Below, in pieces: positions 7,658 to 14,928 of a stretch of DNA of 64,000 nt (positions are counted from its first letter, which is position 1; every line of letters starts with the position of its first letter). Location: assembly GCA_031548885.1 (NCBI GenBank), contig JAVBQO010000002.1:99130-163129 (forward strand), given 5' to 3'. The stretch comes from JAVBQO01 sp031548885. Lineage in GTDB: Bacteria; Patescibacteriota; Saccharimonadia; Saccharimonadales; Saccharimonadaceae. The notes below the pieces were generated by a model. The model had not been told where the DNA came from. It searched no databases and was given only the letters and a program-made list of their open reading frames with translations. Both the position numbers and the translations under genes were made by a program.

Positions 7658-9145
7658 ATGTTAGAAGTTTTATTGGCGCTGGGCGGAATTATCATCGGAG
7701 CCGCAGCGCTGTTTGTGTTTGAAAAATCACGCGGCGCCAATGCCGGTGCAAAATCAGATAAAATGTTGGCCGAAGCTCGCAAAGAAGCCAGCACAATTAT
7801 CCTAAAAGCAACCGAAAACGCCAAAAAAGACGAAGAAGAGCGCCGCCGCGAAATCAAAAAAGCCGAAAATCGCGTGGCCGACCGCGAAACTACACTGGAT
7901 CGAAAACTCGACGAATTGGACAAACGGGCTGAAAAATTGCGCGCCAGCGAGGACGACGTCGAAAAATTGAAAGACGAGATTCGCGACATTCGAACCAAGC
8001 AGCAAGAAAAGCTGGAAAAAGTTGCGAAACTTACCAAAACCGAAGCGGCTGAAAAATTGATGGCGATGACGGAGCGCGACATCAAAGACGATCTGGTTGG
8101 GTTGGTTGGGAAACTGCAGCGCGAAGCCGAAGAAGACGCCGAGGAACGTGCCGGCGTGATTCTGGCAACAGCGATGGAACGCATGGCGTCCGAGTCAACA
8201 TCAGAGCGCACCGTCACGGCCGTACCGCTCAAAGACGACGAAATGAAAGGCCGCATCATCGGCAAAGAAGGGCGAAATATTCAGGCTTTGCAACGCGCCA
8301 CCGGCGTTGACATTTTGGTTGACGACACGCCGGGCATGATCGTGTTGTCGTCGTTTGATCCAGTCCGCCGCCAGGAAGCTCGTTTGGCGCTGGAAATGTT
8401 GATGAAAGACGGTCGCATCCACCCGGCTCGCATCGAGGAAGTCGTCGAAAAAGCCAAACGTCAAATCGAAAAAGAAGTTGTTCGCGCCGGTGAAGACGCC
8501 GCTCGCGAATGTGGCGTCGTCGGCATTCCGCCAGAAATGCTACGGCTGCTGGGCGAATTGAAATTCCGCACATCATACGGCCAGAATGTTTTGAAACACT
8601 CAACCGAAATGGCGCAATTGTCGGGCTTGATCGCCGAAGAAGTTGGCGCTGACGTACGAATTACCAAAACCGCGACGTTGCTGCACGACGTCGGCAAAGC
8701 CGTCACGCACCGCATGGAAGGCAAGCACCACCATATCGGCGCGGAATTGGCGCGAAAATATGGCATGGATGAACGAATCGTGCACGCCATCGAAGCGCAC
8801 CACGACGACATCGAAGCCACCACGACAGAAGCGATCGTGGTTCGTATTTGCGACGCGTTGTCGGCGGCGCGTCCGGGCGCACGAAATATTTCGGCGGAAA
8901 ATTTCGTCGAACGTATGCGTGATTTGGAAAACGTCGCCACGTCGTTCGACGGCATCGACAAAGCCTACGCCATCAGCGCCGGCCGCGAAGTCCGCGTTAT
9001 CGTTCGCCCAGAAAAAATCGACGATTTATCATCGATCAAATTGGCACGCGATATTGCGAACAAAATCGAATCGACCATGCAATATCCGGGCACGATCAAA
9101 GTCAACGTGATCCGCGAAACGCGCGCGATTGAGTACGCGAAGTAG
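7658..9145 (+). CDS. rny: Ribonuclease Y
   Basis: A 495-residue RNase Y, a membrane-anchored endoribonuclease that initiates mRNA decay. The domains in order are an N-terminal transmembrane helix (residues 3-20), a long charged coiled coil (about 30-180), a KH domain with GRIIGKEGRNIQALQRATG, and an HD phosphohydrolase domain with LLHDVGKAVTH and HHHIGAELA. Length and order match Bacillus RNase Y. AAAGGAAC precedes the ATG. The 170-bp upstream gap contains TACAAT near 7512 but no other feature I can support. Confidence 0.96.
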   Translation: MLEVLLALGGIIIGAAALFVFEKSRGANAGAKSDKMLAEARKEASTIILKATENAKKDEEERRREIKKAENRVADRETTLDRKLDELDKRAEKLRASEDDVEKLKDEIRDIRTKQQEKLEKVAKLTKTEAAEKLMAMTERDIKDDLVGLVGKLQREAEEDAEERAGVILATAMERMASESTSERTVTAVPLKDDEMKGRIIGKEGRNIQALQRATGVDILVDDTPGMIVLSSFDPVRRQEARLALEMLMKDGRIHPARIEEVVEKAKRQIEKEVVRAGEDAARECGVVGIPPEMLRLLGELKFRTSYGQNVLKHSTEMAQLSGLIAEEVGADVRITKTATLLHDVGKAVTHRMEGKHHHIGAELARKYGMDERIVHAIEAHHDDIEATTTEAIVVRICDALSAARPGARNISAENFVERMRDLENVATSFDGIDKAYAISAGREVRVIVRPEKIDDLSSIKLARDIANKIESTMQYPGTIKVNVIRETRAIEYAK

Positions 9146-9154
9146 GCTCTCTCG

Positions 9155-9643
9155 ATGGCAAAGATTGTCCCGTTTACTGACGAGCAATACAGGAAGTGGT
9201 TTCGTAGTCGGCCAATGAAGCCAATTGGTGCGGGATTGGCGTGTTTCGACGACAAATCGCGAAAAGCTTTGATTGTGAAGTCTGGGTACAAAGATCACTG
9301 GTCGTTACCTGGCGGCGTTTGTGATGAGAATGAATCACCAAAATCTACGGCAATGCGCGAAGCTTTTGAAGAAGTGGGTATCAATGCTAGATCAGAAAAC
9401 GTTAGTCTTATCGGCGTTGAATATAATTATATTTCGCGTGCTGAACACGATAGAATATACTTTGTTTTTGCCACGTCACTATCTGAGTCTTCACGCTTGA
9501 CATTGCAATCCGACGAAATTGATCAAGCTAGATGGGCGTCTATCGATGAATTGCGAGAATTATCGAGCAATTTTGGCGTGTTAAAAATCGCCGCCGATTG
9601 GATCGAAAACGGCACCGTTCAATACGCCGATTTTGGGGTATAA
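9155..9643 (+). CDS. NUDIX hydrolase
   Basis: A 162-residue NUDIX protein with an intact box at residues 54-76 (GVCDENE ... REAFEEVGI) preceded by DHWSLPG. It begins 9 bp after the rny stop, so it may be expressed with RNase Y. Some NUDIX enzymes remove 5' pyrophosphate from mRNA (RppH type), which would fit a decay operon, but no RppH-specific residues can be claimed here. ADP-sugar or damaged nucleotides are equally possible substrates. Confidence 0.85.
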   Translation: MAKIVPFTDEQYRKWFRSRPMKPIGAGLACFDDKSRKALIVKSGYKDHWSLPGGVCDENESPKSTAMREAFEEVGINARSENVSLIGVEYNYISRAEHDRIYFVFATSLSESSRLTLQSDEIDQARWASIDELRELSSNFGVLKIAADWIENGTVQYADFGV

Positions 9644-9650
9644 TTGAATC

Positions 9651-10004
9651 ATGGCGGACTTATCATATAGCGATGTACAACGGGCAATTAATGATGCGAT
9701 GCGCGATTTGCGTAACGACGTGCAGCGTTTGTCGAACGCGGTAACAAATATCGATCGGCAATCGAATTTGATCGACGATATTCAGCGCGACGTTCATACG
9801 TTGGGGCAAAAAATCGACCGCATGTCGGGCGATTCGAACGGCATTGATCGGCTACTTGCCGACATGGCGAATTTGTTGCGCGAAGTTCAGAATTCCAACA
9901 ATCGCTTGTCCAATATCGAACGATTTTGTGCCGACACCAGCAAATATTTGCAGACGCTAGCCAAAACCAAAGACGACGGTTTTCGCTACGCCAACGAAGA
10001 ATAG
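9651..10004 (+). CDS. Small coiled-coil hypothetical protein
   Basis: A 117-residue, mostly helical protein with heptad-like spacing of L/I/V and many N, D, Q and R residues (for example LSNAVTNIDRQSNLIDDIQRD). There is no signal peptide or membrane helix. The ATG is six bases after TATAAT (9639-9644), which itself overlaps the 3' end of the NUDIX gene, so the transcript is probably leaderless. Function unknown. Confidence 0.72.
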   Translation: MADLSYSDVQRAINDAMRDLRNDVQRLSNAVTNIDRQSNLIDDIQRDVHTLGQKIDRMSGDSNGIDRLLADMANLLREVQNSNNRLSNIERFCADTSKYLQTLAKTKDDGFRYANEE

Positions 10005-10051
10005 TTGACATTACCCGCCGCGTGTCGTAAAATGTTACGGAATTACAATGA

Positions 10052-10129
10052 CGCGGGGTGGAGCAGTCTGGTCAGCTCGTGTGGCTCATAACCATAAGGT
10101 CGTAGGTTCGAATCCTACCCCCGCAACCA
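10052..10129 (+). tRNA. Initiator tRNA-fMet (CAT)
   Basis: A 78-nt gene including encoded CCA. The acceptor CGCGGGG/CCCCGCA has the C1xA72 mismatch that marks initiator tRNA, the D arm is GAGC/GCTC, the anticodon loop is CTCATAA and the T arm is GTAGG/CCTAC. The anticodon stem TGTGG/CCATA has only two of the three consecutive G-C pairs expected in initiators, pair 29:41 being T-A, and 28:42 is G-T. Confidence 0.95.
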
Positions 10130-10140
10130 GTGAATTTATT

Positions 10141-10171
10141 AAAATCTGTGGTAAATTGCCACAGATTTTTA
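10141..10171 (+). terminator. Rho-independent terminator after tRNA-fMet
   Basis: The stem AAAATCTGTGG/CCACAGATTTT with a 7-nt loop (TAAATTG) runs directly into a T tract. It lies 12 nt beyond the CCA of the initiator tRNA and would end that transcript. Confidence 0.85.
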
Positions 10172-10210
10172 AAATTTTGCGAAAAAACGTAACAAAATAT
10201 AATAAATGTA

Positions 10211-10239
10211 TTGACAAAGCATAAGCACTGTGCTATAAA
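10211..10239 (+). promoter_or_regulatory. Promoter of the small ORF at 10274
   Basis: The -35 TTGACA (10211-10216) and -10 TATAAA (10234-10239) are separated by 17 bp. The spacer contains the palindrome AGCACTGTGCT, a possible repressor site. Confidence 0.65.
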
Positions 10240-10273
10240 TGAAGCATAACAAAATAAAACAAAAAGGTTAGAA

Positions 10274-10402
10274 ATGAAAAAGTTAAACGAAATATTCTCA
10301 TGGCAACGAAGGCGATCAAGCAAAGAACTCGGCAGCTTTGTGGCGCGAAAACTGAATGCGCTTGAAGGTGTCGAGCTGGACCTAGATATTGAGCAGATTT
10401 AA
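10274..10402 (+). CDS. Small hypothetical protein, 42 residues
   Basis: The ORF starts MKKLNEIFSWQRRRSSKELG, is basic in its first half and acidic at the end (LDLDIEQI). It is supported by an AAGG ribosome-binding site at a good distance and by a consensus promoter upstream (TTGACA-17-TATAAA). It stands alone between two tRNA genes, followed by the promoter-like TATACT of the second tRNA. No family recognised. The basic/acidic split and palindromic promoter spacer could fit a small autoregulatory protein, but that is a guess. Confidence 0.5.
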   Translation: MKKLNEIFSWQRRRSSKELGSFVARKLNALEGVELDLDIEQI

Positions 10403-10440
10403 TTTGCCTGCTATACTGTTCGGAGTTAGTCCACCGGTAC

Positions 10441-10517
10441 GGCAGCGTAGCTCAGTTGGTTAGAGCGTAGGACTCATAAGCCTAAGGTCGCTGGTTCAAT
10501 CCCAGCCGCTGCTACCA
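10441..10517 (+). tRNA. tRNA with CAT anticodon (elongator Met or Ile2)
   Basis: A 77-nt gene including CCA. The acceptor GGCAGCG/CGCTGCT has G1 opposite T72, the D arm is GCTC/GAGC, the loop is CTCATAA and the T arm is GCTGG/CCAGC. The last anticodon-stem pair (31:39) is A against G. A CAT anticodon without initiator features means either elongator tRNA-Met or the tRNA-Ile that TilS converts to lysidine; tilS is in this window (22886). The variable and T arm (GGTCGCTGGTTCAA) resemble E. coli ileX, but that is not decisive. Confidence 0.9.
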
Positions 10518-10555
10518 TAGAAAATCCCTCATCTAGCATGAGGGATTTTCTATGG
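10515..10555 (+). terminator. Perfect 18-bp hairpin overlapping the tRNA 3' end
   Basis: An 18-bp perfect stem beginning CCATAGAAAATCCC and closing GGGATTTTCTATGG, with the loop CTAGC. The left arm includes the CCA bases of the tRNA. It probably terminates or processes the tRNA transcript. Confidence 0.75.
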
Positions 10556-10583
10556 GAATTTTATTTATTACCGATGGAGCCCA

Positions 10584-10620
10584 CGAAAAAAGCTCGAAAT
10601 GTCATTTTCGAGCTTTTTCG
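10584..10620. terminator. Bidirectional terminator between tRNA and alkylsulfatase genes
   Basis: The inverted repeat AAAAAGCTCGAAA/TTTTCGAGCTTTTT has an A run on one side and a T run on the other, so it can act on both strands. It separates the + strand tRNA unit from the convergent alkylsulfatase gene. Confidence 0.8.
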
Positions 10621-10631
10621 TCAGGTAAATA

Positions 10632-12425
10632 TTAGCGATCGGCCATCAAAACCGGATCATTCGTCGGCGCGTCGAAGACCGCAAAGAACTTCTTCGCATC
10701 ATCAATCGAGCCTTTCGTGAACTGCGCTTTGCCGGCGTTAACAGATTGTTCCAATGTGCCAGCTAGATCCTTGAATACCATGCCGATCACCGTCATATGG
10801 TCCAGTTCGACAACCGCCAACGCGTCGTCCGGAATCTGTGAAACCGCCTCGACGACACCTTTTCGCACGATCAGGCCGACTGTCGCGTCGCGATCGGTTA
10901 GTTTGAAGCCCATGCTCATGACCTGGTCGCCGCATTTTTCTGGGTCAATCCGGACGCGTAGACCTTCCAAAAGCGCCTCGTCGGGCATGGCGACGATTTG
11001 GTCGGGCGCGTCGATGTTGATTTTGCGTGAATAGTCGATCGAGCCGTCCAGTTCGTCGGCCGCTGTCAGGTAAAAGTTTCGCCAGTTGGCATTGACGGTT
11101 TTGTAGCCGACTTGGCGCAAAGCTTCGGCCTTTAAATTACGCGCCTCGTGGTCGGATTTTTGTTCACGATCGACGCGCACGACGTGGCTGGACAATTCTG
11201 CTACCCACTGCCAATCGTTATTGTCGGCGGCTCTTTTGGCGGCGGCGATTACGTTGTCGCGTCCACCCATTAATTCAATGTAGCGGCGTGACGATTCAAT
11301 CGGATGCAGCGGCGCCAGTGTCGTCGGATCGGCATTGAACCATCCCAGCAAACCGACGTAAAGTTCGCGCACCGAATGGCTCATCGTACCGTAAAATTCA
11401 CCCATCCACGGGCTGTTTTTTAGATGCTCCGGAATCAGAACCTTTTGTACCAAATCATCCGGCAAATCACCGCGGTTCATGTGACGAATCGTTTGATCGT
11501 ACTCGTAGCTGATGACGTCACGATAATCACGCAAACAGTCGGCAATTTCCTGGCGACCGGCCACCACACGACCGTGCGACGGAATCATAAACTCGGCGTC
11601 GCGCGTGCGCAACTGCGAATCGATCGAGCGGAACCATTTTTGCGGATCGCGAAATTCCGAGCCGCGTACCGAATGTAGGTTGGGGAAGGATTCGCCTTGA
11701 ACCAACTCGGCCGATTGCAAAACTTTCAGGTCGGGGAACCAGGTTACGATTTCGTCGATCGCCTCGGATGGCGCCCAGCTGATTTCCATGCGCACGCCGG
11801 CGATCGTGGTATCCAATTTGTCGTCAACCAGCACGTTCGGCGCGATTAGCGAAATCGTCTGCATGATAAAGTCCGGCCCATCACCGCCGTTGACGCGGCC
11901 CGTTGGACCGGTCTCTAATAAACCGCCCAGCGAATAATCTAAACGCGCTGCGATAATCGGCCCGTCGCCGGAAATCTGGTGTTCGATGACGTTCTGCATG
12001 AAGTCGCGATGCGCGATGATCTTGACGTCGCCGCGATCGACTTCTTCTTGCGTGACGAAGGCTTTGACGCCAGCGTAATGATCGGTGTGCCAGTGCGAGT
12101 AAATCACCGCCTTGACCGGTTTGTCGGTGATTTTGCGCAGATCCGCCAGCATGTTTTTGCCTTTTTCAACGTCTTCGGGCGGATCAATCAAAATCAAGCC
12201 GTCGTCGCCGACGATCATCGTCATATTGCCCAGCGCATAACCGGTAAATTGATAAGCATTTCGACCGGCGATTTCCAAAACACCCTGATCCATTTTTCGC
12301 GAATGTTCGGATAGCGCCGTATTGATCGTATTGGCATTTTCCGTATACGCCAAATTTTTGCCGTTCGGATACCAAACTACACCGTCATCCGCGCCCAACC
12401 AATATTTTTGATCACTTCGTTGCAT
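10632..12425 (-). CDS. Alkyl sulfatase (SdsA1/YjcS type metallo-beta-lactamase fold)
   Basis: A 597-residue protein with the metallo-beta-lactamase domain first (VIYSHWHTDHYAG), the alkylsulfatase central region (ELVQGESFPNLHSVRG, FMIPSHGRVV), the helical dimerisation domain and a C-terminal SCP2-like domain. The family hydrolyses primary alkyl sulfates such as SDS to alcohol and sulfate with a binuclear zinc site. There is no signal peptide, so it acts in the cytoplasm unless leaking. The start at 12425 is supported by AAGGAGGG. It stands alone between terminators. Such an enzyme is unexpected in a reduced genome. Confidence 0.9.
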   Translation of the reverse strand: MQRSDQKYWLGADDGVVWYPNGKNLAYTENANTINTALSEHSRKMDQGVLEIAGRNAYQFTGYALGNMTMIVGDDGLILIDPPEDVEKGKNMLADLRKITDKPVKAVIYSHWHTDHYAGVKAFVTQEEVDRGDVKIIAHRDFMQNVIEHQISGDGPIIAARLDYSLGGLLETGPTGRVNGGDGPDFIMQTISLIAPNVLVDDKLDTTIAGVRMEISWAPSEAIDEIVTWFPDLKVLQSAELVQGESFPNLHSVRGSEFRDPQKWFRSIDSQLRTRDAEFMIPSHGRVVAGRQEIADCLRDYRDVISYEYDQTIRHMNRGDLPDDLVQKVLIPEHLKNSPWMGEFYGTMSHSVRELYVGLLGWFNADPTTLAPLHPIESSRRYIELMGGRDNVIAAAKRAADNNDWQWVAELSSHVVRVDREQKSDHEARNLKAEALRQVGYKTVNANWRNFYLTAADELDGSIDYSRKINIDAPDQIVAMPDEALLEGLRVRIDPEKCGDQVMSMGFKLTDRDATVGLIVRKGVVEAVSQIPDDALAVVELDHMTVIGMVFKDLAGTLEQSVNAGKAQFTKGSIDDAKKFFAVFDAPTNDPVLMADR

Positions 12426-12540
12426 ACGCCCTCCTTATCAGTGGTTATCACAATTATAGCATTTCGCTTATGTTTGTATAAGTTCCGCTGCCGCGAAAAA
12501 TGTGCTATTATTTCATAGAGGTAAAGCTTAAAAACAAACC

Positions 12541-13260
12541 ATGAATATCACGAATGAAATTTTGCTTAGCACGTGGCTGCCGTTTATTGTGGCCGCATTG
12601 GTGCAGGCAAGTTTTGGTTTGGGCGTCAGCATGTTGACGCTGATCAGTGGTCACACGCTGTACAAAAAACGTTCGCATGGCCGATTGATTGGACTTTCGC
12701 AAAGTTATATTTGGGGTGCGATTATCGCCACGGTTTTGCTATTGACGCTGGTGGTGTATGTTTTTCAAACCGATGCGGCGATGCGTGGTTACGCAGCTTG
12801 GATTGCAATTTCCGGCGTGGCGGCTGGCATTGGTGTGGCGATTTTGCTGTTTTATTACCGGCGTGGGCGCGGCGGAACGATGTTGTGGTTGCCGCGCGTG
12901 GCGGCGGAATTTTTGTACAAACGAACTAAACGAACCAAAAATTCTTTTGAAGCTTTTTCGCTCGGACTGGCGGCGATTTTTGCTGAGTTAATTTTTGTGG
13001 CGGCGCCACTGTTGGTGGCGGGAATTTTGCTAGCGGACCAGCCAACGACGACACAACTAATCGGCATTGCAATCTACACGATCATCGCCGTTTTGCCGCT
13101 GATCGTGATGTTTGTTTTGATCGCTGGCGGACACAAAATCAGCCGCTTGCAAGCTTGGCGCGAAAACAACAAAACCTTTTTGCAAGTCATGGCTGGGTTC
13201 GGTTTGGTGGTGTTGGCGGTCTACGTTTTCGTCTATCACGCTGTCGGAGTGTGGTCATGA
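12541..13260 (+). CDS. Polytopic membrane protein
   Basis: A 239-residue protein with about six hydrophobic segments (roughly residues 12-35, 55-78, 85-103, 138-160, 168-192 and 215-236) and basic loops (YYRRGRGG, YKRTKRTKN). I do not recognise the family; the size is near that of LysE/DsbD-type small transporters, but no signature motif is seen. Its stop overlaps the ATP-cone gene start as ATGA, so the pair are coupled. Confidence 0.72.
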   Translation: MNITNEILLSTWLPFIVAALVQASFGLGVSMLTLISGHTLYKKRSHGRLIGLSQSYIWGAIIATVLLLTLVVYVFQTDAAMRGYAAWIAISGVAAGIGVAILLFYYRRGRGGTMLWLPRVAAEFLYKRTKRTKNSFEAFSLGLAAIFAELIFVAAPLLVAGILLADQPTTTQLIGIAIYTIIAVLPLIVMFVLIAGGHKISRLQAWRENNKTFLQVMAGFGLVVLAVYVFVYHAVGVWS

Positions 13261-13532
13261 AATACGTTATAAAACGTGGCAAAGCGCGACGCGTCGAACC
13301 ATATAGTCGCGAAAAACTTCACCAAAGTATTTTAGGCACGTGCCTGTCGGTTCGCACGCCGGTCGGTGACGCTGAATCAATCGCGCAGGACGTTTGCGAA
13401 AGCGTTGAAACGTGGCTGGGTGACAAAACCGAAATTACCAGCGCCGATCTGCGTCATCACGCCGCGCAGGCGCTCGAGATGTTCAACCCCGAGGCGGCGT
13501 ACTATTACAAAAATCAAAAACGAATAATATAG
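13257..13532 (+). CDS. Stand-alone ATP-cone domain protein
   Basis: A 91-residue protein consisting almost only of an ATP-cone: KRGKARRVEPYSREKLHQSI and SADLRHHAAQALE match the nucleotide-sensing domain of ribonucleotide reductases and NrdR. There is no zinc ribbon, so it is not NrdR itself. Such isolated cones may sense ATP/dATP for a partner. The start ATG at 13257 overlaps the stop of the membrane-protein gene, and the next gene is a flavoprotein 8 bp downstream. Confidence 0.78.
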   Translation: MKYVIKRGKARRVEPYSREKLHQSILGTCLSVRTPVGDAESIAQDVCESVETWLGDKTEITSADLRHHAAQALEMFNPEAAYYYKNQKRII

Positions 13533-13540
13533 GAGTCGGC

Positions 13541-14911
13541 ATGGCAAAAACGAAATTTGACTACGAATTAATTGTTATCGGCAGCGGCGCGGCCGGATCG
13601 GTCGCCGCCGAAATCGTGGCGCGTTCTGGGCGGCGCGTGGCAATTGTCGAATCCAGTGAACTAGGTGGCAAAGCGCCGACAATAGCCGACATTCCGACAC
13701 TAGCGATGCTAGAAGTTGCACACCTGTACGACGCAGCGAAAAAGGGCGCCAGTTACGGTCTGCGCTCGGGCACGCTCGGCTACAACTACCCGACGATCAA
13801 GGCCTGGAAAGACACTGCCGTCAAACGTTCGGGCATCGCGTCGAACGAAAATTATTATCGGTCGCGCGGCATCAGCGTGTTCCACGGCAAAGCCTATTTC
13901 ATTTCGCCCAACGAGATTTCGATCAACCGCCGCCATCTGTCAGCCGCGAATTTCCTAATTGCGTCGGGCAGTTCGTGGGCGTCGCCAGGCGTGGCCGGGT
14001 TGGAAAAAGTTGAACATTTGACGCCGTCGTCAGCGCTGGATGTCATGCGTCCGCCGAAAAGCTTATTCGTGATCGGCGGCGGTTCGGCCGGCGTCGAAAC
14101 GGCGGAATTATTCAGCATTTTCGGTACCAAAGTTTACATGGCCGAAGCTAAAAAACGCATTTTGCCACGCGAAGATGACGAAACCAGCGCACTGGTCGGC
14201 GAAATCTTCGCCAAACAACGCAGCATGGAAATCTTGACCGGCGCCCGTGTGATTCGCGTCGCCAAAGACGGCCCGCAAACCCGCGTCACGTACCTGCGCG
14301 GCGGCAACGAATATTCGGTCAAAGTCGAAAAAGTTTTGGTCGCGGCTGGCGTAACGCCGAATGTCGATTTGGGGCTAGAAAACGCCCACGTTCACGCCAG
14401 CGACGACGGCGTCGAAACTAACGAATTCATGCAAACCACGGCGCGTCACATTTACGCGGCCGGCGATGTAGTGGGGCGATTCGGCCAAACGCATGTGTCG
14501 ATTTATGAAAGCCGCGTGGCAGCCAACAACATTTTGCGTCGCACCAAAATCGTGCCGGATTATCGAGCGATTCCACGGATTACCAACATTTCGCCGGAAG
14601 TCGCCAGTGTTGGGCTAACTGAAACTGATTGCTTGCGTCAAGACATCAAATTCAAAAAAGTCGTCGTGCCGATTTCCGTCGTAGCACGCGCCAGTATCGC
14701 CAATCGTCGCGATGGCATCGTCAAAATTATCGCCGACCAAAAAGGCGTGCTGATCGGCGCGTCGATTGTGGCGCCATCGGCCGCCCAGATGATTCACGAA
14801 TTGGGCCTGGCGATCCAGTACGGACTGACCGGCCAGCAGGTCGCCGATACGGTTCACGCTTTCGCCACCTGGAGCGAAGCCATCCGGATTGCTTGCGCAA
14901 AACTTCGATAA
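13541..14911 (+). CDS. FAD-dependent pyridine nucleotide oxidoreductase lacking the redox disulfide
   Basis: A 456-residue flavoprotein of the dihydrolipoamide dehydrogenase/mercuric reductase fold. The FAD motif VIGSGAAGSVAAEI, NAD(P) motif VIGGGSAGVETAEL, second FAD motif IYAAGDVVG and a C-terminal dimerisation domain are all present. The active-site GGTCxNxGCIPS is replaced by GGKAPTIADIPT, so both redox cysteines are missing, while the C-terminal region keeps H and E in HAFATWSEA. It cannot be a classical disulfide reductase. A transhydrogenase, quinone reductase or diaphorase-type activity is possible. Confidence 0.85.
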   Translation: MAKTKFDYELIVIGSGAAGSVAAEIVARSGRRVAIVESSELGGKAPTIADIPTLAMLEVAHLYDAAKKGASYGLRSGTLGYNYPTIKAWKDTAVKRSGIASNENYYRSRGISVFHGKAYFISPNEISINRRHLSAANFLIASGSSWASPGVAGLEKVEHLTPSSALDVMRPPKSLFVIGGGSAGVETAELFSIFGTKVYMAEAKKRILPREDDETSALVGEIFAKQRSMEILTGARVIRVAKDGPQTRVTYLRGGNEYSVKVEKVLVAAGVTPNVDLGLENAHVHASDDGVETNEFMQTTARHIYAAGDVVGRFGQTHVSIYESRVAANNILRRTKIVPDYRAIPRITNISPEVASVGLTETDCLRQDIKFKKVVVPISVVARASIANRRDGIVKIIADQKGVLIGASIVAPSAAQMIHELGLAIQYGLTGQQVADTVHAFATWSEAIRIACAKLR

Positions 14912-14928
14912 AACCTACAATATCGGTA

